Shown: piece by piece, positions 1 to 6,970 of the stretch
How the letters are laid out: each line of letters opens with the position of its first letter
Numbering within the stretch: position 1 is the first letter of the stretch
Source of the DNA: Micrococcus lacusdianchii
Lineage (GTDB): Bacteria; Actinomycetota; Actinomycetes; Actinomycetales; Micrococcaceae
Direction of reading: 5' to 3'
Assembly (NCBI RefSeq): GCF_023155805.1
Contig: NZ_JAKNUW010000003.1
Coordinates: 62,001 to 126,000, forward strand
Length of the DNA stretch: 64,000 nt
The notes under the pieces: generated by a model
What the model saw: the letters and a program-made list of their open reading frames with translations, nothing else
The model's database searches: none
Told to the model about the DNA's origin: nothing
Position numbers and translations under genes: made by a program

Positions 1-79
1 CCTATCGTGTGTCTTCCGGGCGCGGGGGCGATGCCGCCCCATCCGTGCCCGTACCTCTGGTCGGTGCAGTGGGGGTGTC

Positions 80-718
80 TTACTTGAGGAAGTAGACGAT
101 GAAGAACAGGGCGATCCAGACGACGTCCACGAAGTGCCAGTAGTAGGACACGACGATCGCGGACGTGGCCTCGTGGTGGCCGAAGCGGCGGGCCAGGAAG
201 GCGCGTCCGATGATGAAGAGGAACGCGATGAGACCGCCGGTCACATGGAGCGCGTGGAAGCCGGTGGTGATGTAGAACGCCGAGCCGTACGCGTTGGCGG
301 CGATGGTCACGCCCTCTGTCACCAGGGTGGCGTACTCGAAGGCCTGCACGGCCACGAACACGGAGCCCATGAGGACGGTGAGGATGAACCACTCCACCAT
401 GCCCCAGCTCCTGAAGGAGAGGAGGCCGCCGGTGCGACGGGGCTGGAGCCGCTCAGCCGCGAAGACGCCGAACTGGGCGGTGAAGGAGGACAGGACCAAG
501 ATCACGGTGTTGGCGGCCGCGAGGGGCACGTTGAGGATCGCGGTGTTCTCCGCCCACAGCGCCGGAGAGGTGGAGCGCAGGGTGAAGTACATGGCGAAGA
601 GCCCACCGAAGAACATGAGCTCGCTGGCAAGCCACACCATGGTCCCGACCTGAACCATGTTCGGCCGGCTCGGAAGCCCCGTGGTGGGCGTGTGGAGAGT
701 GGAGGTTGCAGTGGTCAC
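80..718 (-). CDS. ctaE: Cytochrome c oxidase subunit III
   Basis: Subunit III of the aa3-type terminal oxidase, a plasma-membrane protein associated with the cytochrome bc1-aa3 supercomplex in actinobacteria. The 212-residue product has about five hydrophobic helices and the family signatures [15 protein letters not shown] near the N-terminus, GFHALHV, and a C-terminal [15 protein letters not shown] segment. The start is taken at GTG ([11 protein letters not shown]), because upstream in-frame sequence is not protein-like and about 212 residues fits the family. It is divergent from trpD, as in mycobacteria, where qcrCAB follow ctaE; here those genes would lie beyond the left edge. The first 79 bases hold nothing I recognise. 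Confidence 0.95.
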   Translation of the reverse strand: MTTATSTLHTPTTGLPSRPNMVQVGTMVWLASELMFFGGLFAMYFTLRSTSPALWAENTAILNVPLAAANTVILVLSSFTAQFGVFAAERLQPRRTGGLLSFRSWGMVEWFILTVLMGSVFVAVQAFEYATLVTEGVTIAANAYGSAFYITTGFHALHVTGGLIAFLFIIGRAFLARRFGHHEATSAIVVSYYWHFVDVVWIALFFIVYFLK

Positions 719-888
719 ACCGCCATTATGGCCCCAAACACGCGCCACCGGGTAACCAGAACGTATCGTGTCGCGCCACGTCCGAAGCCTCCCGCCGACC
801 ATCTCGGAGAGAACCCGGGGCGGATGTCCAGCATGCGCCCAGGTCGGCCGCCATACGTCGCACGCCCTGCGGTCTCGCTCCTCGGGGA

Positions 889-894
889 TAGGGT
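889..894 (+). promoter_or_regulatory. -10 hexamer of trpD (leaderless arrangement)
   Basis: TAGGGT lies 6 nt before the GTG start of trpD, so transcription would begin at or next to the start codon. No Shine-Dalgarno sequence is present, which agrees with a leaderless mRNA. Inferred from sequence only. Confidence 0.6.
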
Positions 895-900
895 CCAGGG

Positions 901-1959
901 GTGAGCACTGCAGACGAGAACCGCGAGATCCCTGATGCCACATGGCCCGAGGTGTTCCGCCGGTTGACACTGGGCGAGGATCTCGATGACCGGACGGCCG
1001 CCTGGGCCATGGGGGACATGATGTCCGGCGACGCCACCGAGGCCCAGGTGGGGGCGTTCCTGCTGGCCCTCGCCGCCAAGGGCGCGGCCGTCGCCGAGCT
1101 GCGCGGCCTCACCGACGCCATGGTGGCCAGGGCCCGACCTGTCCACGTGCCGGGGGAGACGTTGGACATCGTGGGCACCGGCGGCGACCGTCTGGGCACG
1201 GTGAACCTGTCGACCATGTCCTCGCTCGTGGCCGCGGGTGCCGGTGTCCGCGTCGTCAAGCACGGCAACCGCGGGGCATCCTCGACCGCGGGCGCCGCGG
1301 ACGTGATCGAGGCGCTCGGCGTGGACCTGTCCATGCCCACCGCCAAGGCAGAGGAGTGCGCGGAGGCCGTCGGCATCACGTTCCTGTTCGCCCAGCACTA
1401 CCACCCGTCCATGAAGCACGTGGCCCCGGTGCGCAAGCAGCTGGGTGTTCCCACCGTCTTCAACTTCCTGGGCCCGCTGAGCAATCCGGCACAGGTCTCC
1501 GCGCAGGCGCTGGGCTGCTCGAGTGCCGCCATGGTGCCGCTGCTGGCCCAGGTCCTGGCAGACCGCGGCGTCCGGGGGTTCGTGTTCCGCGGGTCGGACG
1601 GGCGGGACAAGATCACCACGTCCGGGCCCTCCACCATCCTCGAGGTGCGCGGCGGGGTCACGGTCCACGAGCTGGATCCCCGCGACCTCGGCGTGGACCT
1701 GGCGCCGGTCGAGGCCCTCGCCGGCCGGGACGGCTCCCACAACGCGACGGTCGTCCGGGCGCTCCTGGCGGGGGAGAGGGGGCCGGTGCGGGACGCCGTG
1801 CTGCTCAATGCCGCCGCGGGGCTGACCGCGTGGGACGCCGAGGCCGGCAGTCCGTTGATGGACCGTCTCGCCGGGAACATGGAGCGTGCGGCCGAGTCGA
1901 TCGACTCCGGAGCCGCAGCGGACGTCCTGGACCGCTGGGTCCGCTTCAGCCGCAGCTGA
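901..1959 (+). CDS. trpD: Anthranilate phosphoribosyltransferase
   Basis: Transfers the phosphoribosyl group of PRPP to anthranilate, the second step of tryptophan synthesis from chorismate, in the cytoplasm. The 352-residue protein has the usual family length. It carries the PRPP/Mg-binding [17 protein letters not shown] segment near residue 90, [16 protein letters not shown] near residue 120 (anthranilate/PRPP loop), and [11 protein letters not shown] near residue 190. GTG is chosen as start because a -10 hexamer sits 6 nt upstream. No other trp gene is nearby; the isolated trpD beside ctaE is a common actinobacterial arrangement. Confidence 0.96.
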   Translation: MSTADENREIPDATWPEVFRRLTLGEDLDDRTAAWAMGDMMSGDATEAQVGAFLLALAAKGAAVAELRGLTDAMVARARPVHVPGETLDIVGTGGDRLGTVNLSTMSSLVAAGAGVRVVKHGNRGASSTAGAADVIEALGVDLSMPTAKAEECAEAVGITFLFAQHYHPSMKHVAPVRKQLGVPTVFNFLGPLSNPAQVSAQALGCSSAAMVPLLAQVLADRGVRGFVFRGSDGRDKITTSGPSTILEVRGGVTVHELDPRDLGVDLAPVEALAGRDGSHNATVVRALLAGERGPVRDAVLLNAAAGLTAWDAEAGSPLMDRLAGNMERAAESIDSGAAADVLDRWVRFSRS

Positions 1960-1974
1960 ACGATGGCGGTCAGC
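1955..1974. terminator. Short shared hairpin with both stop codons
   Basis: GCTGA and TCAGC pair around a 10-nt loop. The arms contain the stop codons of trpD (+) and of the Lrp-type gene (-). The stem is only 5 bp, so termination strength is uncertain. Confidence 0.4.
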
Positions 1975-2251
1975 CGTCGAACCCCAGGGCCCACCCCTCG
2001 CCGAGGTCCTCGGACGAGTACGTGCGGAACGCGAGCATCGTCTCCGTGTCCTGGATCCCCTCGACCTTGGAGAGCTGGTCGGCGATGACGTCGCTCAGGT
2101 CCTCGTAGCGCTTCAGCCGGACCATCGCGACGAGGTCCCACGTGCCGGTGACGGAGTACACCGAGCTCACCCCGTCCAGCGCGGCCAGCGTCTCCGCCGT
2201 CTCCGGGATGGAGGACTTGTCCGTCTTGATCATCACGATGGCCGTGACCAT
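1970..2251 (-). CDS. Stand-alone Lrp/AsnC ligand-binding (RAM) domain protein
   Basis: A 93-residue protein made only of the alpha-beta sandwich RAM domain of Lrp/AsnC regulators, without the DNA-binding helix-turn-helix. The features are an N-terminal strand MVTAIVMIKTDKSSIP, the central GVSSVYSVTGTWDLVAMV (conserved G-D-D/W region that binds amino acids at the dimer interface) and the C-terminal VEGIQDTETMLAFRTY strand. Such proteins are thought to sense small molecules or to form mixed oligomers with full-length Lrp proteins; the ligand is unknown. It is convergent with trpD, but a link to tryptophan is speculation. Confidence 0.88.
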   Translation of the reverse strand: MVTAIVMIKTDKSSIPETAETLAALDGVSSVYSVTGTWDLVAMVRLKRYEDLSDVIADQLSKVEGIQDTETMLAFRTYSSEDLGEGWALGFDG

Positions 2252-2276
2252 GGGGTGCCTTCCGTCGGGGCCGGGG

Positions 2277-2720
2277 TCATCTCGATCCTACGACTCGAGA
2301 CGCCGCCCGACGGCCCAGGAGGGTCACCGCCAGCACACCGGCCGCGACGAGGACGAAGGAGAGCGGAGCGCCGCCCAGGCCCCACCACACCCGCAAGGCC
2401 AGACCGAGTCCCAGAGTGGTCAGCCACACGATGGCCCCGTGGGGCCACAGGCAGGCCCAGGTCCGTGGGAAGCGCGTGAGGAGCGAGCCTGCGAGGAGAC
2501 CCACGAGGAAGGGCGACGCGGTCACGAGGAGTCCGGGGAGCCCGTCGACCGTGCCGTGCTCCTGCCGGCCGGCGGCCACGAATCCGACGACGAGTGCCAC
2601 GTCCGCCGTCAGCGCCAGCCACGGCCGCGCGGACCGGCGGGCCGGCGGTCGGCTGATGTCCGGATGAGCGTCGGGGTGACGGTCTCGACCTGCTGGCGAG
2701 GCGGGGCGGGCGGTGTCCAT
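2277..2720 (-). CDS. DUF3054-type small membrane protein
   Basis: The 147-residue product (start MDTARPASPAG, preceded by the SD-like GGGAGAA) has a basic Pro/Arg-rich N-terminus of about 30 residues and then four hydrophobic segments: ALTADVALVVGFVAAGR, LLVTASPFLVGLLAGSLL, HGAIVWLTTLGLGLAL and SFVLVAAGVLAVTLLGRRAA. The final segment with its Leu-Gly-Arg-Arg ending resembles DUF3054 proteins of actinobacteria, whose function is unknown. An alternative ATG lies 18 nt upstream. It may be co-transcribed with the downstream Lrp-like gene (25-nt gap). Confidence 0.7.
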   Translation of the reverse strand: MDTARPASPAGRDRHPDAHPDISRPPARRSARPWLALTADVALVVGFVAAGRQEHGTVDGLPGLLVTASPFLVGLLAGSLLTRFPRTWACLWPHGAIVWLTTLGLGLALRVWWGLGGAPLSFVLVAAGVLAVTLLGRRAASRVVGSR

Positions 2721-2772
2721 GCATCGATTCTCCCGCATCGCCGCGCACCGTCTCGTGCCTCCGCCGACCGCC

Positions 2773-2813
2773 TCCTATGATGGACGAGACAAGGGTCTTT
2801 CGTTGTCATAGGA
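2773..2813. promoter_or_regulatory. Inverted repeat spanning -10 and RBS of the HTH gene
   Basis: TCCTATGA (2773-2780) and TCATAGGA (2806-2813) are perfect 8-base inverted arms with centres 33 bp apart, about three helical turns. The left arm covers most of a good -10 hexamer (TATGAT, 2776-2781); the right arm runs into the Shine-Dalgarno AGGAGG. Because transcription would start after the left arm, the repeat looks like a DNA operator rather than an RNA hairpin. Autoregulation by the downstream helix-turn-helix protein is inferred. Confidence 0.5.
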
Positions 2814-2820
2814 GGACAAG

Positions 2821-3456
2821 GTGTTCTACGTCGCGCTGCACGGCCCGGAGGGGGAGAACGCCAGACTGCTGGACGCACTGAACGGCCGGACGGCGGCCGG
2901 CGGCACGGTCGGCCCGTTCCGGACCGTCCAGGTCGACGCCGTCAGCGGGAGCGTCCTCGGGGGGCGCATGGCGGAAGCGCCGGACGCCGTGGGGGTGCTG
3001 CTGAGCGCTGTGCGGTCCCGGCGATGGGTCGGCGCCCTCGTCATCGAGGGGCGGACACGGGTGGTCGGCGCACCCGGCGACGACATCGCCGAGCCGCCCC
3101 GCGAGACGGGGCCCGCGGTGGCGCGCGCAGCGCGGCGTAGCGGGCACACCGCGGTGGCGCTGACCGGCGTGGTGGGGGAGAGCGCTGCGGGAGACCCGGA
3201 CCTGCAGTCGGACCTGCGGTCCGTGGAGGCCACCCTGGACCTGGTCGCCGTGCTGGAGGCGCGCCGCTCGGGACCGCAGCAGGCCGCGGGGCGGCTCGTC
3301 GACGCCGGCCTCAGCCAGCGGGAGGCCGCCGCGGAGCTCGGGGTGAGCCAGCAGGCGGTGCACTCCCGTCTCCGGCACGGGCTCTGGAACGAGACCCGGC
3401 TGGCCCTCGACGGGCTGCTGCCGCTCCTCGAACGGCTGGGGCGCACGGGGGAGTGA
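2821..3456 (+). CDS. Helix-turn-helix protein, possibly SatD-like
   Basis: A 211-residue protein starting at GTG, 5 nt after a strong AGGAGG. The N-terminal half (FYVALHGPEGENARLLDAL onward) is an alpha/beta domain I cannot firmly name; its opening and its size recall SatD-type proteins. The C-terminal part has a clear helix-turn-helix of sigma-70 region-4 or MarR style: LSQREAAAELGVSQQAVHSRL at about residues 165-185. The protein could bind the inverted repeat in its own promoter. Its targets and any effector are unknown. It is convergent with the GltB-domain gene. Confidence 0.6.
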   Translation: MFYVALHGPEGENARLLDALNGRTAAGGTVGPFRTVQVDAVSGSVLGGRMAEAPDAVGVLLSAVRSRRWVGALVIEGRTRVVGAPGDDIAEPPRETGPAVARAARRSGHTAVALTGVVGESAAGDPDLQSDLRSVEATLDLVAVLEARRSGPQQAAGRLVDAGLSQREAAAELGVSQQAVHSRLRHGLWNETRLALDGLLPLLERLGRTGE

Positions 3457-3467
3457 GCCCCGTGCGC
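3441..3467. terminator. Hairpin terminator at the end of the HTH gene
   Basis: GCGCACGGGG pairs with CCCCGTGCGC around GAGTGAG. The stop codon of the upstream gene lies in the loop. It would serve the convergent pair. Confidence 0.55.
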
Positions 3468-3490
3468 CCCGTTCGGCGTCGGCCAGTCGG

Positions 3491-5107
3491 TTACTGGGTG
3501 GTGGTGTCGCCGTCGTCGTCCTCGGGCAGCGGCTGGTGCTGGACGACGTGGTCCTCGCCGGCCCGGTCGCCCTCGGACTTGACCATGATCCGGGTGATCT
3601 CGGCGGCGATCTCGGCCCCGGGCACGCCCCAGCCGTCCTCGTACCCGTAGACCTCGCGTAGGGACACGTGCTCGCGGGTGTGCTGCACGAAGTCCACGTC
3701 GTCGGGGCCGAGCAGCCCCGGATGGGGCACCCCCGCCGCTTCGGAGACCTTCAGGAGGTCCCGGCGCAGGGTCTGGACATACCTCGCGAGGCGCGGGGCC
3801 TTGTCCTCGGGGACGAGACCGCGGGCAAGCCACGGGTTCTGCGTGGCGACGCCGGCGGGGCACTTGTCCGTCTGGCACTTCTGCGCCTGGATGCAGCCGA
3901 CGGCCAGCATGGCCTCCCGCGCCACGTTGACCATGTCCGCGCCCAGGGCGAACGCCACGATCGCGTTGTCCGGCAGGCCCAGCTTGCCCGCACCGATCCA
4001 GGTGACCCGGTCCTGCAGACCGCGGGAGGCGAAGATCTTGTAGACCTCGGTGAACGCCACGCGGAAGGGGAACGCCACACTGTCGGAGAAGACCAGGGGA
4101 GCGGCGCCGGTGCCGCCCTCGCCGCCGTCGATCGCGATGAAGTCCACGCCGCGGGTGCCGTCCGACATCAGGTCCGCGAGCTCGACCCAGAAGTCACGCT
4201 CGCCCACGGCCGACTTGATGCCCACGGGCAGTCCGGTGCGGTCGGCGATGCGCTCCACGAAGTCGAGCATCTCGTCCACGGAGGAGAAGGCCGAGTGCCG
4301 GGAGGGGCTGGCCACGTCCCGGCCCTGCTCGACCCCGCGGATCCTTGCGATCTCCTCCGTGACCTTGGCCCCCGGCAGGTGCCCGCCCAGACCGGGCTTG
4401 GCGCCCTGGCTGAGCTTGATCTCGATGGCCCGCACCGGGGCGGACTCGACGACGGCGGCCAGGCGCTCGAGGTCGAAGTCGCCATGCTCGTCGCGGCAGC
4501 CGAAGTAGCCGGTGCCGATCTGCAGCATGAGCTCGCCGCCCTGACGGTGGTGGTCGGACAGGCCTCCCTCGCCGGTGTTGTGCAGGAAGCCGGCCTGCGC
4601 CGCGCCCTGGTTGATGGCGGAGATGGCCTGGGCGCTGAGCGACCCGAAGGACATGGCGGACACGTTCACCACGGACCGCGGGCGGAACGCGTGCCGGCGG
4701 CCGCGGGGGCCGCCCAGCACCTTGGCGCACGGCAGCGTCTCAGAGGGATCCAGCGCGAGCGAGGACAGGGGCGCGACCTCGGAGAACGTCCGGTGCTTGA
4801 CCACCGGATACGTCGAGTTCTCCACGTCGTTGTCCGTGCCGAATCCGAAGTAGTTGTTCGCCCCCTTCGCGGAGGAGTAGACCCAGCTGCGCTGGTCGCG
4901 GCTGAACGGTCGCTCCTCGTTGTTGCTGGCCACGATGTACTGGCGCAGCTCGGGGCCGATGCGCTCGAGCGCGTAGCGGGCGCGGGCGAGCACGGGGAAG
5001 TTGCGGCGCAGGGCGTGCTGCTTCTGGAACGCGTCGTTGACGGCGACGCCGGTGACACCGGCGGCGAGAGCGGAGGCGGCCGCGGCGGCGAGGGTCTTCG
5101 GGTTCAT
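3491..5107 (-). CDS. FMN-binding glutamate synthase-domain protein (GltB-like)
   Basis: A 538-residue protein with a short hydrophobic N-terminus (MNPKTLAAAAASALAAGVTG) and then the FMN/Fe-S synthase domain of glutamate synthase large subunits. It lacks the amidotransferase and GXGXG domains. Visible signatures are SAMSFGSLSAQAISAINQGA, a KLSQGAKPGLGGHLPG flavin-site segment, DGGEGGTGAAPL, and the 3Fe-4S cysteine cluster CIQAQKCQTDKCPAGVATQ. Short GltB-like proteins of this type occur widely in bacteria, but substrate and electron donor are not established. The ATG is taken because it follows GGAGG, though the gap is unusually short, and fits the hydrophobic start. The palindromic promoter region upstream is probably its own. 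Confidence 0.85.
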   Translation of the reverse strand: MNPKTLAAAAASALAAGVTGVAVNDAFQKQHALRRNFPVLARARYALERIGPELRQYIVASNNEERPFSRDQRSWVYSSAKGANNYFGFGTDNDVENSTYPVVKHRTFSEVAPLSSLALDPSETLPCAKVLGGPRGRRHAFRPRSVVNVSAMSFGSLSAQAISAINQGAAQAGFLHNTGEGGLSDHHRQGGELMLQIGTGYFGCRDEHGDFDLERLAAVVESAPVRAIEIKLSQGAKPGLGGHLPGAKVTEEIARIRGVEQGRDVASPSRHSAFSSVDEMLDFVERIADRTGLPVGIKSAVGERDFWVELADLMSDGTRGVDFIAIDGGEGGTGAAPLVFSDSVAFPFRVAFTEVYKIFASRGLQDRVTWIGAGKLGLPDNAIVAFALGADMVNVAREAMLAVGCIQAQKCQTDKCPAGVATQNPWLARGLVPEDKAPRLARYVQTLRRDLLKVSEAAGVPHPGLLGPDDVDFVQHTREHVSLREVYGYEDGWGVPGAEIAAEITRIMVKSEGDRAGEDHVVQHQPLPEDDDGDTTTQ

Positions 5108-5186
5108 GCCTCCACTCTGCGGCACGGAGGGGCCCGGGGCCAGTCGCGACGCGTAGGAGAGATCAGGGGAGCATCGGCGGCGTCGA

Positions 5187-5207
5187 GTTGACATAATGTA
5201 TATTATC
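5187..5207. promoter_or_regulatory. AT-rich palindrome / probable promoter of the GltB-like gene
   Basis: GTTGACATAATGTATATTAT is an island of about 80% A+T in a roughly 73% GC genome. It contains the palindrome ATAAT-GTAT-ATTAT (5193-5206) and, on the minus strand, -10-like TATACAT. It lies 80-100 nt upstream of the GltB-like start. It looks like an operator/promoter for a ligand-responsive repressor; the factor is not identifiable. A TTGACA on the plus strand has no matching downstream gene. Confidence 0.5.
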
Positions 5208-5240
5208 GGCGCGTATGCACGCCGGCGCGCGGCACGGTCG

Positions 5241-5273
5241 CGACCTGCCGCGACCCCCGCGGTCGGCAGGTCG
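5241..5273 (-). terminator. Terminator of the alpha/beta hydrolase gene
   Basis: CGACCTGCCG (5241-5250) pairs with CGGCAGGTCG (5264-5273), just past the hydrolase stop codon. The rest of the 5108-5278 gap holds the AT-rich palindrome and no gene. Confidence 0.6.
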
Positions 5274-5278
5274 GCTCG

Positions 5279-6064
5279 TCACCCGACGACGTCGTCCAGC
5301 CACAGGGCCGTGCGGCGCGGCCAGTCCCGCGTGTCGTCCGGGGTGCGCGCCACCGTCAGCTCGCTGCCCCGGATCAGCGAGTGCACCTGCTCGGCCGTGC
5401 TCAGCGGATGCGTGACGTCGTCCACCCACGCCTGGATGAGCACCGGCATCTGCAGGGCTGCGATGTCGACCGGCGCCGGCAGGTCACTCAGGGCCGCCCC
5501 GCGATACACGGACGGCAGCAGCCGTTCGGTGACCTCGGGTGTCGTGTGGTCGGGGCCGAGGGCTGCCGGCGCGCGCACATGCGCGGCCTGCGCCGCCCCG
5601 AGAAACCTGTGCCATCCGTGTGTCTCCACGACCCGAGCCGCCGCCTCGTAGGTCCCGGCCTTCGCAGCGCGCGTGGCCCAGGCGGTCGGCGGCAGCGTCA
5701 GCACGAGGGCGCGGAACCGCTCCGGCTCACGGACCGCCAGGTGCATCAGCGTCCCGGACCCCATGGACACGCCCGCGCCGACCACGGCCTCGCCAGGCGC
5801 GACGTCGTCGAGCAGGTCGGCGAGGTCGCTCGCCAGGGCGCTCCACCGGTAGCCGTCGGGCACGGGCCGGCCCGTGGATCGGCCGTGCCCGCGGGCGTCG
5901 TACGCCAGCACCCGACGGTCCCCCAGCTCCCGGGTGACGTCCACCCCCAGCACGGCGTCGCGTCGACGGGAGGAGGTCAGCCCGTGCAGGCGCACCGCCG
6001 TCGGCCCGCGCGCGCCGACCGTCGAATGGTCCAGGACCGCCCCGGACGTCTCGAACCGTGCCAT
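5279..6064 (-). CDS. Alpha/beta hydrolase
   Basis: A 261-residue cytoplasmic hydrolase of unknown substrate. The fold is shown by VRLHGLTSS (oxyanion region), RVLAYDARGHGRSTG, the nucleophile elbow GVSMGSG near residue 100, and a late VLIQAWVDDVTHP acid region. The start MARFETSG follows GGAGG at good spacing. Oddity: where a catalytic His is normally found near the C-terminus the sequence reads TPDDTRDWPRR, with no His in the last 30 residues, so the triad may be altered or the enzyme may use another residue. It is divergent from the condensation-like pseudogene. Confidence 0.85.
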   Translation of the reverse strand: MARFETSGAVLDHSTVGARGPTAVRLHGLTSSRRRDAVLGVDVTRELGDRRVLAYDARGHGRSTGRPVPDGYRWSALASDLADLLDDVAPGEAVVGAGVSMGSGTLMHLAVREPERFRALVLTLPPTAWATRAAKAGTYEAAARVVETHGWHRFLGAAQAAHVRAPAALGPDHTTPEVTERLLPSVYRGAALSDLPAPVDIAALQMPVLIQAWVDDVTHPLSTAEQVHSLIRGSELTVARTPDDTRDWPRRTALWLDDVVG

Positions 6065-6108
6065 GCCGGGCCTCCTCGGTGCTCTCGTTGGCGCTCTAGA
6101 CGAGCGCC

Positions 6109-6934
6109 GTGCGCTTGACCCACGTGGTCCACCTGCGTCTGCCGTTCGGTCCCCTGTGGACCTATCGGCTCGAGGTCGGCCCTCCGGGTGCGGCGCTTCC
6201 CCTGTCCACGGAGCAGGCCCGGCACATCGGCGAGGGCCCTCGACCGGGCTCCTGGATGGCCCTGGCCTTCCGGTTGCCCACGCCCGTCCCGCGCGAGGTC
6301 CTGTCCGGCGCGTGGCACGCGGTGGTGGAACGGCACGGCACGCTGCGCACGGCCTGCTCGACGAGTGCGAGGGCCACTTCCCCGTGTTCCCCCTCCCGCT
6401 CGGGGCGGACTCCCCCGCGCCGGAGCGCGTCGAGGTCCTGGACGTGCTGGACGTGGTCGGCAACGAGGCCCTGACCGACGCGGCGGCCGCCCAGGAGGTG
6501 TCGGCCCTCGCCCTCGTCATCTCGGTGCTCGCTGAGGTGACCCGACGCCTGGCCGGGTCGCCGCTGCGCGCCCTGTTCCCCGTGCACACGCGACTCGATC
6601 CGCGGGGCTGGGCCGACCCCGCCTCGACCCGGTGCTGTCCCGCTACGCTGACGCCGGCGCCGTGCCCGGCATGTTCGCCCCCTCCTGGCGGGACCTGCGG
6701 CGGCTGCCGGTGGCGGTGGACTCGCGGCAGGTGCAGGCCGAGCTGGTCAGCGCGCGGATCCGGACGGACAGCGTGATGGTGTGGTTCGTCTCGGACGGCG
6801 CCGGTCTGCACCTGCGATGCCGCTACCCGGACACCGAGGCCGCCCGCGCCTCGGTGGGTACCTGGCTCGACGCCGTGGTGGCCGGGGTGCGCGAGCGCGC
6901 CGCCGGACCAGGCGGGCCGCGGCCAGGTCGCTGA
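6109..6934 (+). pseudogene. Decayed condensation-domain (acyltransferase-like) gene
   Basis: Coding-like sequence runs through three frames. Frame 1, from GTG 6109, gives VRLTHVVHLRLPFG ... GSWMALAFRLPTPVPREVL ... ERHGTLRTA. At about 6350 it shifts to LLDECEGHFPVFPLPLG ... SALALVISVLAEVTRRLAGS. At about 6625 it shifts again to VPGMFAPSWRDLRRLPVAVDSR ... LHLRCRYPDTEAARASVGTWLDAVVAGV. Together these cover about 270 codons of what I recall as a roughly 450-residue condensation-domain family of actinobacteria (NRPS/PapA-like fold). The middle, where the HHxxxDG catalytic motif should be, is missing. At least two frame-disrupting deletions are therefore inferred. Confidence 0.75.
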
Positions 6935-6947
6935 CGTCCCGGCCGGG

Positions 6948-6969
6948 CGGCGGCCCGGACGGGCCGCCG
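6948..6969. terminator. Hairpin between convergent pseudogene and ene-reductase
   Basis: CGGCGGCCCG and CGGGCCGCCG pair around GA, just before the stop codon of the minus-strand ene-reductase. Confidence 0.5.
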
Positions 6970-6970
6970 G

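Noticed and set aside
5188-5193. TTGACA as -35 of a plus-strand promoter
   Set aside because: No -10 at 16-19 nt and no plus-strand gene nearby. The minus-strand reading of the AT-rich island is more sensible.
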